Source of the DNA: a candidate division WS1 bacterium
GTDB lineage: Bacteria; Armatimonadota; Zipacnadia; Zipacnadales; UBA5352
Length of the DNA: 44,750 nt
Direction of reading: 5' to 3'
Assembly (NCBI GenBank): GCA_003566775.1
Contig: PXBW01000089.1
Span: 1 to 44,750 of the forward strand
In this document: in pieces, positions 1-8,408 of the stretch
How positions within the stretch are numbered: the stretch's first letter is position 1
Layout: each line of letters starts with the position of its first letter
Notes under the pieces: model-generated
Databases searched by the model: none
Told to the model about the DNA's origin: nothing
What the model saw: only the letters and a program-made list of their open reading frames with translations
Position numbers and translations under genes: made by a program

Positions 1-616
1 CGATGTTGGCAATCGCGCCCTGACTGATCTCAAGGCCGAAGAGCTGTGCCATCATCTGCTGCAGACGCTCGTAGGAGATGTGCTGCACGTGCTGCAGATA
101 GGCCACCAGCGCCTCGATGCGCGGTCCGAAGGTGCGCTGAGGCTCCAGGCTCGGTGGGTACTGGGCCTGCTGTTGATGATCACAGTGTTGGCAAACAACC
201 TCGTAGCGGCGGGCCTCGATCACCACCGGCTGCACAGGAGGTATCTCCACCACCTGACTGGAGCCGATTTCTCTGCCGGGCAGATCGGACAGATCGGCGC
301 CGCAATCATCGCAGCGATCCGGCCGACACTGCAGCGTGATGTCCGGCTCCTGACGCTTGCGGCTGTGGCCCCGGTGGCCCTTCTTCGGGCCACGCCCGGC
401 GTTGCTTCGGCCACCGCGATTGGGCTTGCGGCTCTTCGAGGGAGGGACCGAGGAGTTGGTGTGGTCTTTGGGCGGCCCGGTGAGGCGCTCTATCTGCGCC
501 TCCAGCTCGGACACACGGACCTGAAGTTGCTCGATAGTCTCCTGCTGCCGGAGGATGATCTCGATCAGTTCATCCTTCGACAATTGCTGGAGCTGCTCGC
601 GGGTCATGCGCGACAT
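1..616 (-). mobile_element. IS66-family transposase (TnpC-like), N-terminal part; continues beyond the left window edge
   Basis: Manual minus-strand translation from ATG at 616 is open to the window edge: MSRMTREQLQQLSKDELIEIILRQQETIEQLQVRVSELEAQIERLTGPPKDHTNSSVPPSKSRKPNRGGRSNAGRGPKKGHRGHSR...CRPDRCDDCGADLSDLPGREI...EARRYEVVCQHCDHQQQAQYP...GPRIEALVAYLQHVQHISYERLQQMMAQLFGLEISQGAIANI. Coiled coil, 'NSSVPPSK', CxxC zinc motif and 'LEISQGAIANI' are IS66 hallmarks. Absent from the ORF track because no stop lies inside the window. Confidence 0.9.
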
Positions 617-664
617 GGCTGCGTCTCCTGGTGTGATGGTGGCTGCGAGTGTAAGCTTCAGTAT

Positions 665-1981
665 TCAAGACAGATGCAAGCGCGAATAGTTCCGTCTTTT
701 CCTTGACAATTCTGCGGGGGGGGGGTACACTCTACCTGCGACACAAGCCACAACGTGAGTAGTTACGATATACTTAAGATGGTCGCGCCAGAGGATTCGC
801 TGGGTGAAAGCGAAGCGCTGGCCATGGAATTCAGCGTAAGCCTCATCGCGCCAATCGGCATTCGCCGGATCAGCAAGCAGCGGCGCCAGTGAGCGAAAAT
901 GCGTCTCCTCGAAGGGTTCACAGCCCGCAAGCTCCAGCACGGTCGGGCAGAGGTCGCCGATGGAGACGACACGATCGCTGCCGCGACCTGTGCCCTCCGC
1001 GTTCGGGTCGCGCACGATCAGCGGGATGTTGTAAACTTCCTCGTAGGCGGTGATGCCTTTCGTCAGCAGACGGTGCGCGCCCATCATGTCACCATGATCG
1101 GCGGTGTACACGATCACCGTGTTGTCCCACTGGCCCGAGGCCCGCAGCGCGTCCATCACCTCGCCCACGTGCTGGTCGAGCATCGAGCAGACGCCGTAGT
1201 AGCAGGCGGTCGCCCGGCGGAATTCCTCCTCGGTCATCTCCGCGAAGACCTGCTGCATGCGCCTGAGCACGTTCGGCTTGCCGGAGAGGTCGTCGTCGAA
1301 GCTCGCGGGCAGATCGATCTCATCCGGATCGTAGAGGTCGTAGAACTCGCGCGGGCAGACGTACGGGTCATGCGGCTCCGGCGTGGAGATGAACAGGGAC
1401 CACGGTTCGTCGCCGCCCGCGAAGTGTTCGTCGAAGTAGTCCAGCGCCCGGCCGTAGGTCATGCCGGGGCGTTGCAGCCCCGCCGGTTCATCGACCACCG
1501 CGTAGAGTTCGCGCTCGGCGTAGCCGTTGCCGCCGAGGCTCTTCGACAGCAGGCGCGGCCCCTGTGCCTGCTGGTTACGGTCGCCGCGCCATGCGCCGAG
1601 GTCGCCGCAGCGGTCGTAGTGTCGCCAGCCGAACTGCGCGAGGTCCTCGGTCCGCTCGACATGCCACTTGCCGAAGTAGGCGTTGTGATAGCCCGCATCG
1701 GCGAGCGCCTGCGACCAGGTCGGCAGGTCTGCTCGGTACTGCGCCCGGCACTCGTCTGAGGCGTGGGTGCAGTCGTACATGCCGTGACCGTGAACCTGCA
1801 GGCCGGTGAACAGCGATGCGCGCGTCGGCGAGCAGATCGCGTTCACTGTGTACGCGCGGTTGAAGCGCACGCACTCGGCGCTCAGGCGGTCGAGGTTAGG
1901 CGTGTGACAGACGTCGGAGTTGACCGTCCGTGCCTGCTGCTGGTCGGCCATGATGAAGAGGAAGTTCGGTCGATCTGACAT
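665..1981 (-). pseudogene. Sulfatase (alkaline-phosphatase superfamily), 3' end apparently lost by IS insertion; ORF runs into IS-side sequence
   Basis: N-terminus MSDRPNFLFIMADQQQ, formylglycine motif ICSPTRAS, FGKWHV, YTADHGDMMG. Homology-like sequence stops near 'WRDHLKYIV' (about 768), followed by a non-sulfatase tail ending at 665 next to the transposase. Confidence 0.8.
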
Positions 1982-2100
1982 GGCATCGCTCCCGGCCTGC
2001 TCTGGTTACATCAGGTGTTACTTGCCTGCCGGTCACTTTGCCCGGATAAGCCGCCGATTCCTCCAGTTCGCGCGAAATCGACCCGCGTCCCTGCGACAGG

Positions 2101-3264
2101 TCACTCCACCCTGCTGCCGCACCCCGCGCAGAACTTGTCCTCCGCATCGAGCGCCGCCCCACAGTTGGCGCACGATAGCCCCGCCGCATCTCCGGCATCC
2201 TCAGCAGCAGGAGACGTCGGTGGGCCCTCCCTGCAGGGAGCTTCCTCGGTCGCGACCACCGGAACCTCCTCCCTGGGTGTCGTCGCGCCACGATAGGCGA
2301 AGACTACCAGCGTGAGAAGCAGGATTCCGCCCACGATCCAGAACAGGCCCATCGACAGACCCGCGACCAGGACCCAGACCATTGTGACGACCAGCACCAG
2401 ACCGGTGGTACCCCAGGAGAACTGGTCGCCGACGACCGGGAGCTTGCCGAGTGCCAGCTGCAGGCCTATGAGGATACAGGCCAGCCCCATGAAGAGGAAT
2501 ACCGCCGCGTAGCCTCTGTTCCTCCACTTCTCTCTCCCGTATTCGCTCTTGAGTGTCTGAAGGGTCTGCTCCTCGTTCTGCGTGCTGACGACGAAGCGCG
2601 TACCGCCCGCGATCACGCCGCCAGAGATCTCCCCGAGGACGACGACGGGCTTTGCGGCATCGAGTATCTCAATGTTGATGCGGTCATCACCGACGCTGGG
2701 GCTGACTCGCTCCGTGACCGGACTGAATACCCGCTCGCCCGTCTTCCGGTAAACTGAATGAACCACTTCGCGCCCCACCGGATGAGCCTCTGCAGGTTGA
2801 ATCTCGATCCCATCGATAGTAAAGCTCGCAACCCACTCCAGGTTGCTGCTGAGGGTCTGCCACCTGTAGGATGGCCCTTCATCGTGCCCGGACGTATCCT
2901 GCTTGTAACCCTCGACAAGCTTGTGGTGGTAGAGCGCCTCTCCTTCCCACTCGTCGATTACGAGAAATTCGCCCTCCGGCTGTCCCTGCACCTTCACCAG
3001 TTCGCCCTCGACCGAACGCGCTGCCTCAGGCTGCATCATCTCGATACGGGCGAAGTCCGCTCCATAGTCGGTCAGTTGTGTTTCGGCATCCCAGATCAGG
3101 TAGGCTCCCGCAGGGAGCATGATGATCCCGCTGATGACGAGGAGCAACGTGCCGCAGCCGCCACGTCGGTTCGCGCTGCCGATTCTTCGTCTGCGATCGG
3201 CCATGGTGAAGCCTCCCGTGTGCCTGCCGATTACTTTGCCGCAAGGAAGTTCCACTGCGCGCAA
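2101..3264 (-). CDS. Membrane protein with TMEM43/GIDE-like region, several TM helices and C-terminal zinc ribbon
   Basis: N-terminal TM (GGCGTLLLVISGIIMLPAGAYLIW), region 'VEGELVKVQG...ALYHHKLVEGYKQ...YRWQTLSSNLEW', C-terminal TMs, and CANCGAALDAEDKFCAGCGSRVE. Start may be the internal MADRRRR. Confidence 0.65.
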   Translation of the reverse strand: MRAVELPCGKVIGRHTGGFTMADRRRRIGSANRRGGCGTLLLVISGIIMLPAGAYLIWDAETQLTDYGADFARIEMMQPEAARSVEGELVKVQGQPEGEFLVIDEWEGEALYHHKLVEGYKQDTSGHDEGPSYRWQTLSSNLEWVASFTIDGIEIQPAEAHPVGREVVHSVYRKTGERVFSPVTERVSPSVGDDRINIEILDAAKPVVVLGEISGGVIAGGTRFVVSTQNEEQTLQTLKSEYGREKWRNRGYAAVFLFMGLACILIGLQLALGKLPVVGDQFSWGTTGLVLVVTMVWVLVAGLSMGLFWIVGGILLLTLVVFAYRGATTPREEVPVVATEEAPCREGPPTSPAAEDAGDAAGLSCANCGAALDAEDKFCAGCGSRVE

Positions 3265-3611
3265 ATAACTCCTGCCTGAGCGTCATGATCTTCGCAGCGC
3301 GTCCCGCTGGAGGTGGTGGAATAGTAGTCCCTTCCCCGGCGTCACTTCGGGAAGTGAGGGTCACCCCGGGGGCTCCCTTCGGGCCCGGGCGGTCCTGACC
3401 TCGGAGCGACTTGAGGGCCGGGGCGTAGTCGTCCGCAGGGGTGGCCGCCACTGGTCATGCAGAGGGGAGAGCGCGCCACGCAGTCAATCCGCTACCATTA
3501 GCCGTTGACAGAAACTCCGTCAGTGAAGGGATGGTGCATCCGAGAGAGAATATTGAGACGACCGATCCGACATTCGTTCCGCGACACGCGCAGCAAATGG
3601 GAGGCCGAAAG

Positions 3612-4502
3612 ATGACCTCAGGAGTATGCCAGTGGGTGTTCAACAGCCTGCTCACCGCGGGCGAGATGGACACGATTGACTGCATTCAGTTCGTAGGCAA
3701 CGAGACAGACGCGGACTGTTTCGAGCCGCTGAGTCGTTACTGGTCCGACGATCTGTCAATTGAGGACCAGGCCGAAGAGGCGCGAACAGTGCTGGATGAC
3801 CATGATCTGTGCGTATCCTGTTACACGCTTGAGAGCGACTTCGCGGCTTACGACGAGGACGTGTTCGAGGAGACCGTAGCCGACTGCATCCTCGCGCTGG
3901 ATATCGCCGAGATTCTCGGCACCGACACGATGCGGCTTGACCCTAAGTCCACTTTGCCTGAGGAGCAGCAGGAGAACCCTGATATCGGCTTTGTCATCGA
4001 GCGCGTTTCCCACGGGATGCAGCAGGTCACGGACGTGGCCGCTGATCGTGGCGTGACCGTCGGCGTGGAGAACCACGGCATGCTCCTGGGACGCACCGCG
4101 CAGGTTGCGAAGATGCTGGACTTGGTAGACCGCCCCAACTTCGGAGTGAATCTCGATCCCACCAACTTCCGCAGCGTCCATGGTGAAGACCACATCGCGG
4201 CCACGCGGCAGTTTGCGGAGAGCGTCGTGCATTGTCATATTAAGGACTTCGAGATTCGCACTGAAAAGCCGATCAACGCAGAGGAAACCAACTGGCGCAG
4301 GACTCGCGCCGACGAGTGGGTCAGGTCCACCGTTGGTGGCGAGGGCGACATGCAGTGGCCGCTGATCTTCTCGATTCTGCGCGACGCGGGCTACGACGGC
4401 ACTATCTCACTGGAGATCTCGCTGCCCACTGACATCTTCGGCTCGGTGCGCGACGGTGTCATGAACCTCAACCGCATCATCACCGAAGTGGAGGGCGGTT
4501 GA
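3612..4502 (+). CDS. Sugar phosphate isomerase/epimerase-like (xylose isomerase-like TIM barrel)
   Basis: MTSGVCQWVFNSLL...TVGVENHGMLLG...NFGVNLDPTNFR...VVHCHIKDFE...GYDGTISLEIS; start preferred over the ORF-track 3441. Confidence 0.8.
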   Translation: MTSGVCQWVFNSLLTAGEMDTIDCIQFVGNETDADCFEPLSRYWSDDLSIEDQAEEARTVLDDHDLCVSCYTLESDFAAYDEDVFEETVADCILALDIAEILGTDTMRLDPKSTLPEEQQENPDIGFVIERVSHGMQQVTDVAADRGVTVGVENHGMLLGRTAQVAKMLDLVDRPNFGVNLDPTNFRSVHGEDHIAATRQFAESVVHCHIKDFEIRTEKPINAEETNWRRTRADEWVRSTVGGEGDMQWPLIFSILRDAGYDGTISLEISLPTDIFGSVRDGVMNLNRIITEVEGG

Positions 4503-4561
4503 CACCGGTCCAGGCATGGTTCCTGTCGTCGCCCCCTTTACTCCCGCCACTACCGTGAGAG

Positions 4562-5962
4562 GTGTCGATAATGCCCCAATCACAACCCAACATAGTATTC
4601 ATCCTGATCGATGATCTCGGATGGAGAGACCTGTCCTGCTACGGCAGTACCTTCTATGAGACGCCGAACCTCGACAGTCTCGCCGAGCAGGGGATGCTTT
4701 TCACCGATGCCTACGCTTCGTGCCCGGTCTGCTCCCCGACACGCGCCAGTGTGCAGACCGGTCGCTACCCGGCGCGCGTGGGAGTGACGAACTTCATCGG
4801 CGGCCATGCCCGCGGGCGACTCGTTGAGCCTGAGTATTTCGACCACATGCCGCTGGAGGAGTACACGATCGGCGAGGCTCTGCGCAACAGCGGCTATCAG
4901 ACCTGGCATGTCGGCAAGTGGCATCTCGGCGGCGAGGATAAGTACTGGCCGCATAATCGCGGCTATGACGCGAATATCGCGGGCTGCAGTTGGGGAGCGT
5001 CGAAGGGCGGATACTTCAGCCCGTGGGGCAACCCGATGCTGGAGGACGGGCCGGAGGGTGAATACCTCACCGACCGCCTGACGAATGAGGCGATCAACCT
5101 CATGGAGACCGCCGAGGACCGCCCGTTCTTCCTCAACATGTGGTACTACACGGTGCATACGCCGATCCAGGGGAAGCCTGAGCATGTGGCGCGCTTCCGT
5201 GAGAAGGCCGAGTCGCTGAAGATCGATCAGATCGATCCCTTCGTCGAGGGCGATCACTTCCCGTGCGAGCACAAGCGCGACAGACGGATTCAGCGGCGCA
5301 TGCTGCAGTCGGACCCCGAGTACGCGGCGATGGTCTGGTCGATGGATGAGAACATCGGGAGGATGCTGCAGGCGGTGGAGGACGCGGGGCAGGCGGACAA
5401 TACAGTGGTCTTCTTCACCTCGGACAACGGAGGCCTCGCAACTGCCGAGGGCGCGCCGACCTGCAACTTCCCGCTGCATGAAGGCAAGGGCTGGACCTAC
5501 GAGGGCGGCACCCGTGAGCCGCTGATCGTGCACTGGCCGGGGGTGACCGAGCCGGGAAGCCGCTGCTCGGTGCCGGTGACCACGCCTGACTTCTACCCGA
5601 CGATGCTCGAGATGGCGGGCGCGGACCTGATCCCCGAGCAGCATGTGGACGGCCTGAGCCTCGCGCCACTGCTTCGCGGCGGCGACTCGCTCGACCGTGA
5701 CGCGATCTTCTGGCACGACCCGCACTACGGGAATCAGGGCGGGACGCCGGGGTCATCGATCCGCGCAGGCGACTGGAAGCTGATCGAGTTCTACGAGGAC
5801 GGGCGCCTCGAACTCTACAACCTCGTGGCCGACGTCAGCGAAACACATAACGTGGCGGAGAAGCACCCGGACGTCACCCGTGACCTGCACGAGAAGCTGA
5901 AGACATGGCGGGCCGAGATCGGAGCCGACCTGCCCGAGCCGAATCCGGAGTGGGCCGGCTAA
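4562..5962 (+). CDS. Sulfatase (arylsulfatase A-like), intact
   Basis: QPNIVFILIDDLGWRDLSCYGS, CPVCSPTRASVQTGRYP, WHVGKWHLGG, VVFFTSDNGG. Confidence 0.93.
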   Translation: MSIMPQSQPNIVFILIDDLGWRDLSCYGSTFYETPNLDSLAEQGMLFTDAYASCPVCSPTRASVQTGRYPARVGVTNFIGGHARGRLVEPEYFDHMPLEEYTIGEALRNSGYQTWHVGKWHLGGEDKYWPHNRGYDANIAGCSWGASKGGYFSPWGNPMLEDGPEGEYLTDRLTNEAINLMETAEDRPFFLNMWYYTVHTPIQGKPEHVARFREKAESLKIDQIDPFVEGDHFPCEHKRDRRIQRRMLQSDPEYAAMVWSMDENIGRMLQAVEDAGQADNTVVFFTSDNGGLATAEGAPTCNFPLHEGKGWTYEGGTREPLIVHWPGVTEPGSRCSVPVTTPDFYPTMLEMAGADLIPEQHVDGLSLAPLLRGGDSLDRDAIFWHDPHYGNQGGTPGSSIRAGDWKLIEFYEDGRLELYNLVADVSETHNVAEKHPDVTRDLHEKLKTWRAEIGADLPEPNPEWAG

Positions 5963-6093
5963 GCATGCCGAAAACGGCGTTCGTTTTCAGAAGATATGCC
6001 GAGAGGTACGATGAGCATATCTGACCACCTGACGTCTGCCTGAACCAGCGGCACCGTGTTGCGGTGCTTCGAAAGGTCGCATGCATGGAGAAA

Positions 6094-6116
6094 GGCCCCG
6101 GCTTCGCACCGGGGCC
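6094..6116. terminator. GC-rich hairpin, candidate (bidirectional) terminator
   Basis: GGCCCCGG-CTTCGCA-CCGGGGCC between convergent genes; no clear U-tract. Confidence 0.5.
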
Positions 6117-6143
6117 CGGGATCAGCTGAGGATACAGAGGCGG

Positions 6144-6521
6144 TCAATGTCGTCTGCGGTATTCGAAGCCGATGACAGTACCATATCGATCTCTGCGGAG
6201 GATGATGTCGTATCCCTCACGCGGGGCGGGTCGCCTCGGCGCAGGGCGGGGCTGATAGCTTGGAGTGCGGTGATAGTGGCGATCGCTTCTACTCTGATGG
6301 CCGGGTGGGATGAATCCTCTGCTCCTCTGATGACCGGGAGGGATCTTCCCTTTCCTCTGAAGACCGGGCGGCAGATTTTGATAATGATGGGGAGTCGTGT
6401 AGCGAGTAGCCGGTTGCCTCCGCCCGCGTGCCTCCACGGGTGCGTGGGAGGTGATCAGCAGTACGACTGCACCAACGCCAATTCCTGCGATCGGGAGCAG
6501 TCTTCGCAACATGTGCCTCAT
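6144..6521 (-). CDS. Small secreted protein with PPG(L/H)Q repeats (CigR/RcnB-like organisation)
   Basis: MRHMLRRLLPIAGIGVGAVVLLITSHAPVEA (signal peptide), LPPGLQRKGKIPPGHQRSRGFIPPGHQSRS, then REGYDIILRRDRYGTVIGFEYRRRH. The longer 501-aa ORF upstream is antisense artefact. Confidence 0.6.
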   Translation of the reverse strand: MRHMLRRLLPIAGIGVGAVVLLITSHAPVEARGRRQPATRYTTPHHYQNLPPGLQRKGKIPPGHQRSRGFIPPGHQSRSDRHYHRTPSYQPRPAPRRPAPREGYDIILRRDRYGTVIGFEYRRRH

Positions 6522-6611
6522 CCTTTCGTCATGCATACGGAGAATTGTTGGGCGGACCGATGCTTCTACTATCCACAGTAGTAGATACCCGGATCCCTGG
6601 GATCTCAAACC

Positions 6612-7592
6612 ATGGGGAGGAGAAAAAATGCGATCATCCGGGGGGGGATGGCATTGAACTGCTCCATGGCATACCGCGGCTGCATCTTCGGCCTCGCCAT
6701 CGGGGACGCGCTCGGGATGCCGACTGAGTTCCTGAGCCTCGGCGAGATTCGCGCGCGCTTCGGCCCGGAGGGAGTGACGGACCTCGAGGCCGGGACGTGG
6801 CCCGCGGGTCATTTCACCGATGACACCCAGATGACGCTCGCGCTTGCCGAGGGAATCCTTGCGGCGGGCGTCGATGCGCCGCTCGATGCGATCATGTCCG
6901 AGGTCGCGCGCAGCTTCGTGGCATGGGCGGACGACCCGGTCGGCGGCCATCGCGCTCCGGGCAATACGTGCCTGACCGGCTGCCACAACCTCGCGGCGGG
7001 TGGGCCGTGGCGCGAGGCAGGGGTCGCGCACAGCAAGGGCTGCGGCACCGCCATGCGCGCGGCGCCCGTGGGCCTCGCGTGGCCCGGCGACTACGAGCGC
7101 ATCCGCGAGGTGGGCATCGCCCAGAGCCTCGCAACTCACGGGCACCCGTGCGCGCTGGCGGGGTCTGTCGCGGTCGCGGCGCTGGTGAGCATGGCGCTTG
7201 AGCGCGAGCGGCCGGAGCGGATGCTGGAGCGGACGGTCGCCCTCACCGAGGAGATCAGCGATGAGATCGCGGACTATCTGCAGCGGGTGCCGGAGGCGCT
7301 GAAGTGCGCCCCCATAGACGCGTGGATGCTGCTGGGCGAGGCATGGGTGGCGGAAGAGGCGGTTGCGGGCGCGCTCTACTGCTTCCTGCGCAGCCCGGAC
7401 GACTACCGCGCGACGGTCCTGCGCGCGGCGAATACCGATGGAGACAGCGATTCGCTGGCATGCATCGCGGGCGCGATCTCCGGCGCATACAACGGCATCG
7501 ACGCCATCCCCGCGGAGTGGCAGGAGCGCATCGAACGCGCGGATGATCTCCTGAGGGTCGCGGAGCGGCTGTGTTTGCCAACCGAAACATGA
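6612..7592 (+). CDS. ADP-ribosylglycohydrolase family protein
   Basis: YRGCIFGLAIGDALGMPTEF, HFTDDTQMTLALAEGIL, NTDGDSDSLACIAGAISGA. Confidence 0.9.
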   Translation: MGRRKNAIIRGGMALNCSMAYRGCIFGLAIGDALGMPTEFLSLGEIRARFGPEGVTDLEAGTWPAGHFTDDTQMTLALAEGILAAGVDAPLDAIMSEVARSFVAWADDPVGGHRAPGNTCLTGCHNLAAGGPWREAGVAHSKGCGTAMRAAPVGLAWPGDYERIREVGIAQSLATHGHPCALAGSVAVAALVSMALERERPERMLERTVALTEEISDEIADYLQRVPEALKCAPIDAWMLLGEAWVAEEAVAGALYCFLRSPDDYRATVLRAANTDGDSDSLACIAGAISGAYNGIDAIPAEWQERIERADDLLRVAERLCLPTET

Positions 7593-7633
7593 GCTTATGT
7601 CAACGAGATCGTGTAGAAATGAGGTAGGTTGAC

Positions 7634-8074
7634 GTGCTAAGAGTCGCATTCGTAGCTGCTCTGGCGGTCAGCATTGGTGCTGGGCCCGCAATGGCCTCGG
7701 ATACCGAGGACGAGTGGCGGGCTGACTTCTGGATAGGACCCTCGCTGAACTTTGACCTCGAGGCCGACAGCAACTCAGTCGGCCTGTCATTCTCGGGTTC
7801 GGGCGCGGGCGTATTGGCGCCGGATTTCGGCCTCTATGGCAACAAGCTTCTGCTCGGTGTCAGATACTGCTTTCTCGGTACGAGGGGTCAACCTCGCGGG
7901 GGAATCTACGGCGGGCCCACCGTCTTCTGGTACGATGAGCACATAGGCGGCGGAATGATAGTGGGAACGCGCCTCGAGCAGCGCGTGGTGCTGGAAGCAA
8001 GCTACCGGGCCACAGAAGACTGGAATGGCGAGGCGAACCTCTCACTGCGCTACGGCTTCCAATGGCCGTGGTAG
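7634..8074 (+). CDS. Small secreted / outer-membrane beta-barrel-like hypothetical protein
   Basis: GTG start, signal peptide MLRVAFVAALAVSIGAGPAMA, alternating hydrophobic segments, C-terminus LSLRYGFQWPW. Confidence 0.55.
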   Translation: MLRVAFVAALAVSIGAGPAMASDTEDEWRADFWIGPSLNFDLEADSNSVGLSFSGSGAGVLAPDFGLYGNKLLLGVRYCFLGTRGQPRGGIYGGPTVFWYDEHIGGGMIVGTRLEQRVVLEASYRATEDWNGEANLSLRYGFQWPW

Positions 8075-8408
8075 GCTTCCCCGTGGGACAGCCCCTTCAC
8101 TGCCGCCCCTCCATCCTCTCCCTGATGGCGTCCACGAGTTGGTCGCATTCCTTGTCGAAGCACGCGCAGGCGGGACTGACTTCCCTGGGAGTTCGGGAGG
8201 GGCGACCTTCACCTGCTCGCCCGGTTTGCCGGGACGAGGGGTTTGCGGGCCTTCCATCTCCACGTACGCAATGCAAACGGCCTGAAGGGCCCGCGGCTCT
8301 CTCCCCCACGACGGTACGGCAACACCGCCGCCGATCGTCGTCGGCCCGGAGAGTAAGGTAGGAACGCCGCTACTGCCCCTTCATCACCCTCCCGGCTGCT
8401 TCAGGGCC

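Noticed and set aside
650-660. GTAAGCTTCA as an IS66 terminal repeat
   Set aside because: Wrong orientation for the right end of the element and inside the likely IS body.
899-1759. 286-aa plus-strand ORF
   Set aside because: Antisense to the sulfatase, whose motifs are unambiguous; long shadow ORFs are expected at this GC content.
6522-7649. N-terminal two thirds of the 501-aa minus ORF 6144..7649
   Set aside because: Antisense to the ADP-ribosylglycohydrolase; only the C-terminal signal-peptide-containing part looks real.
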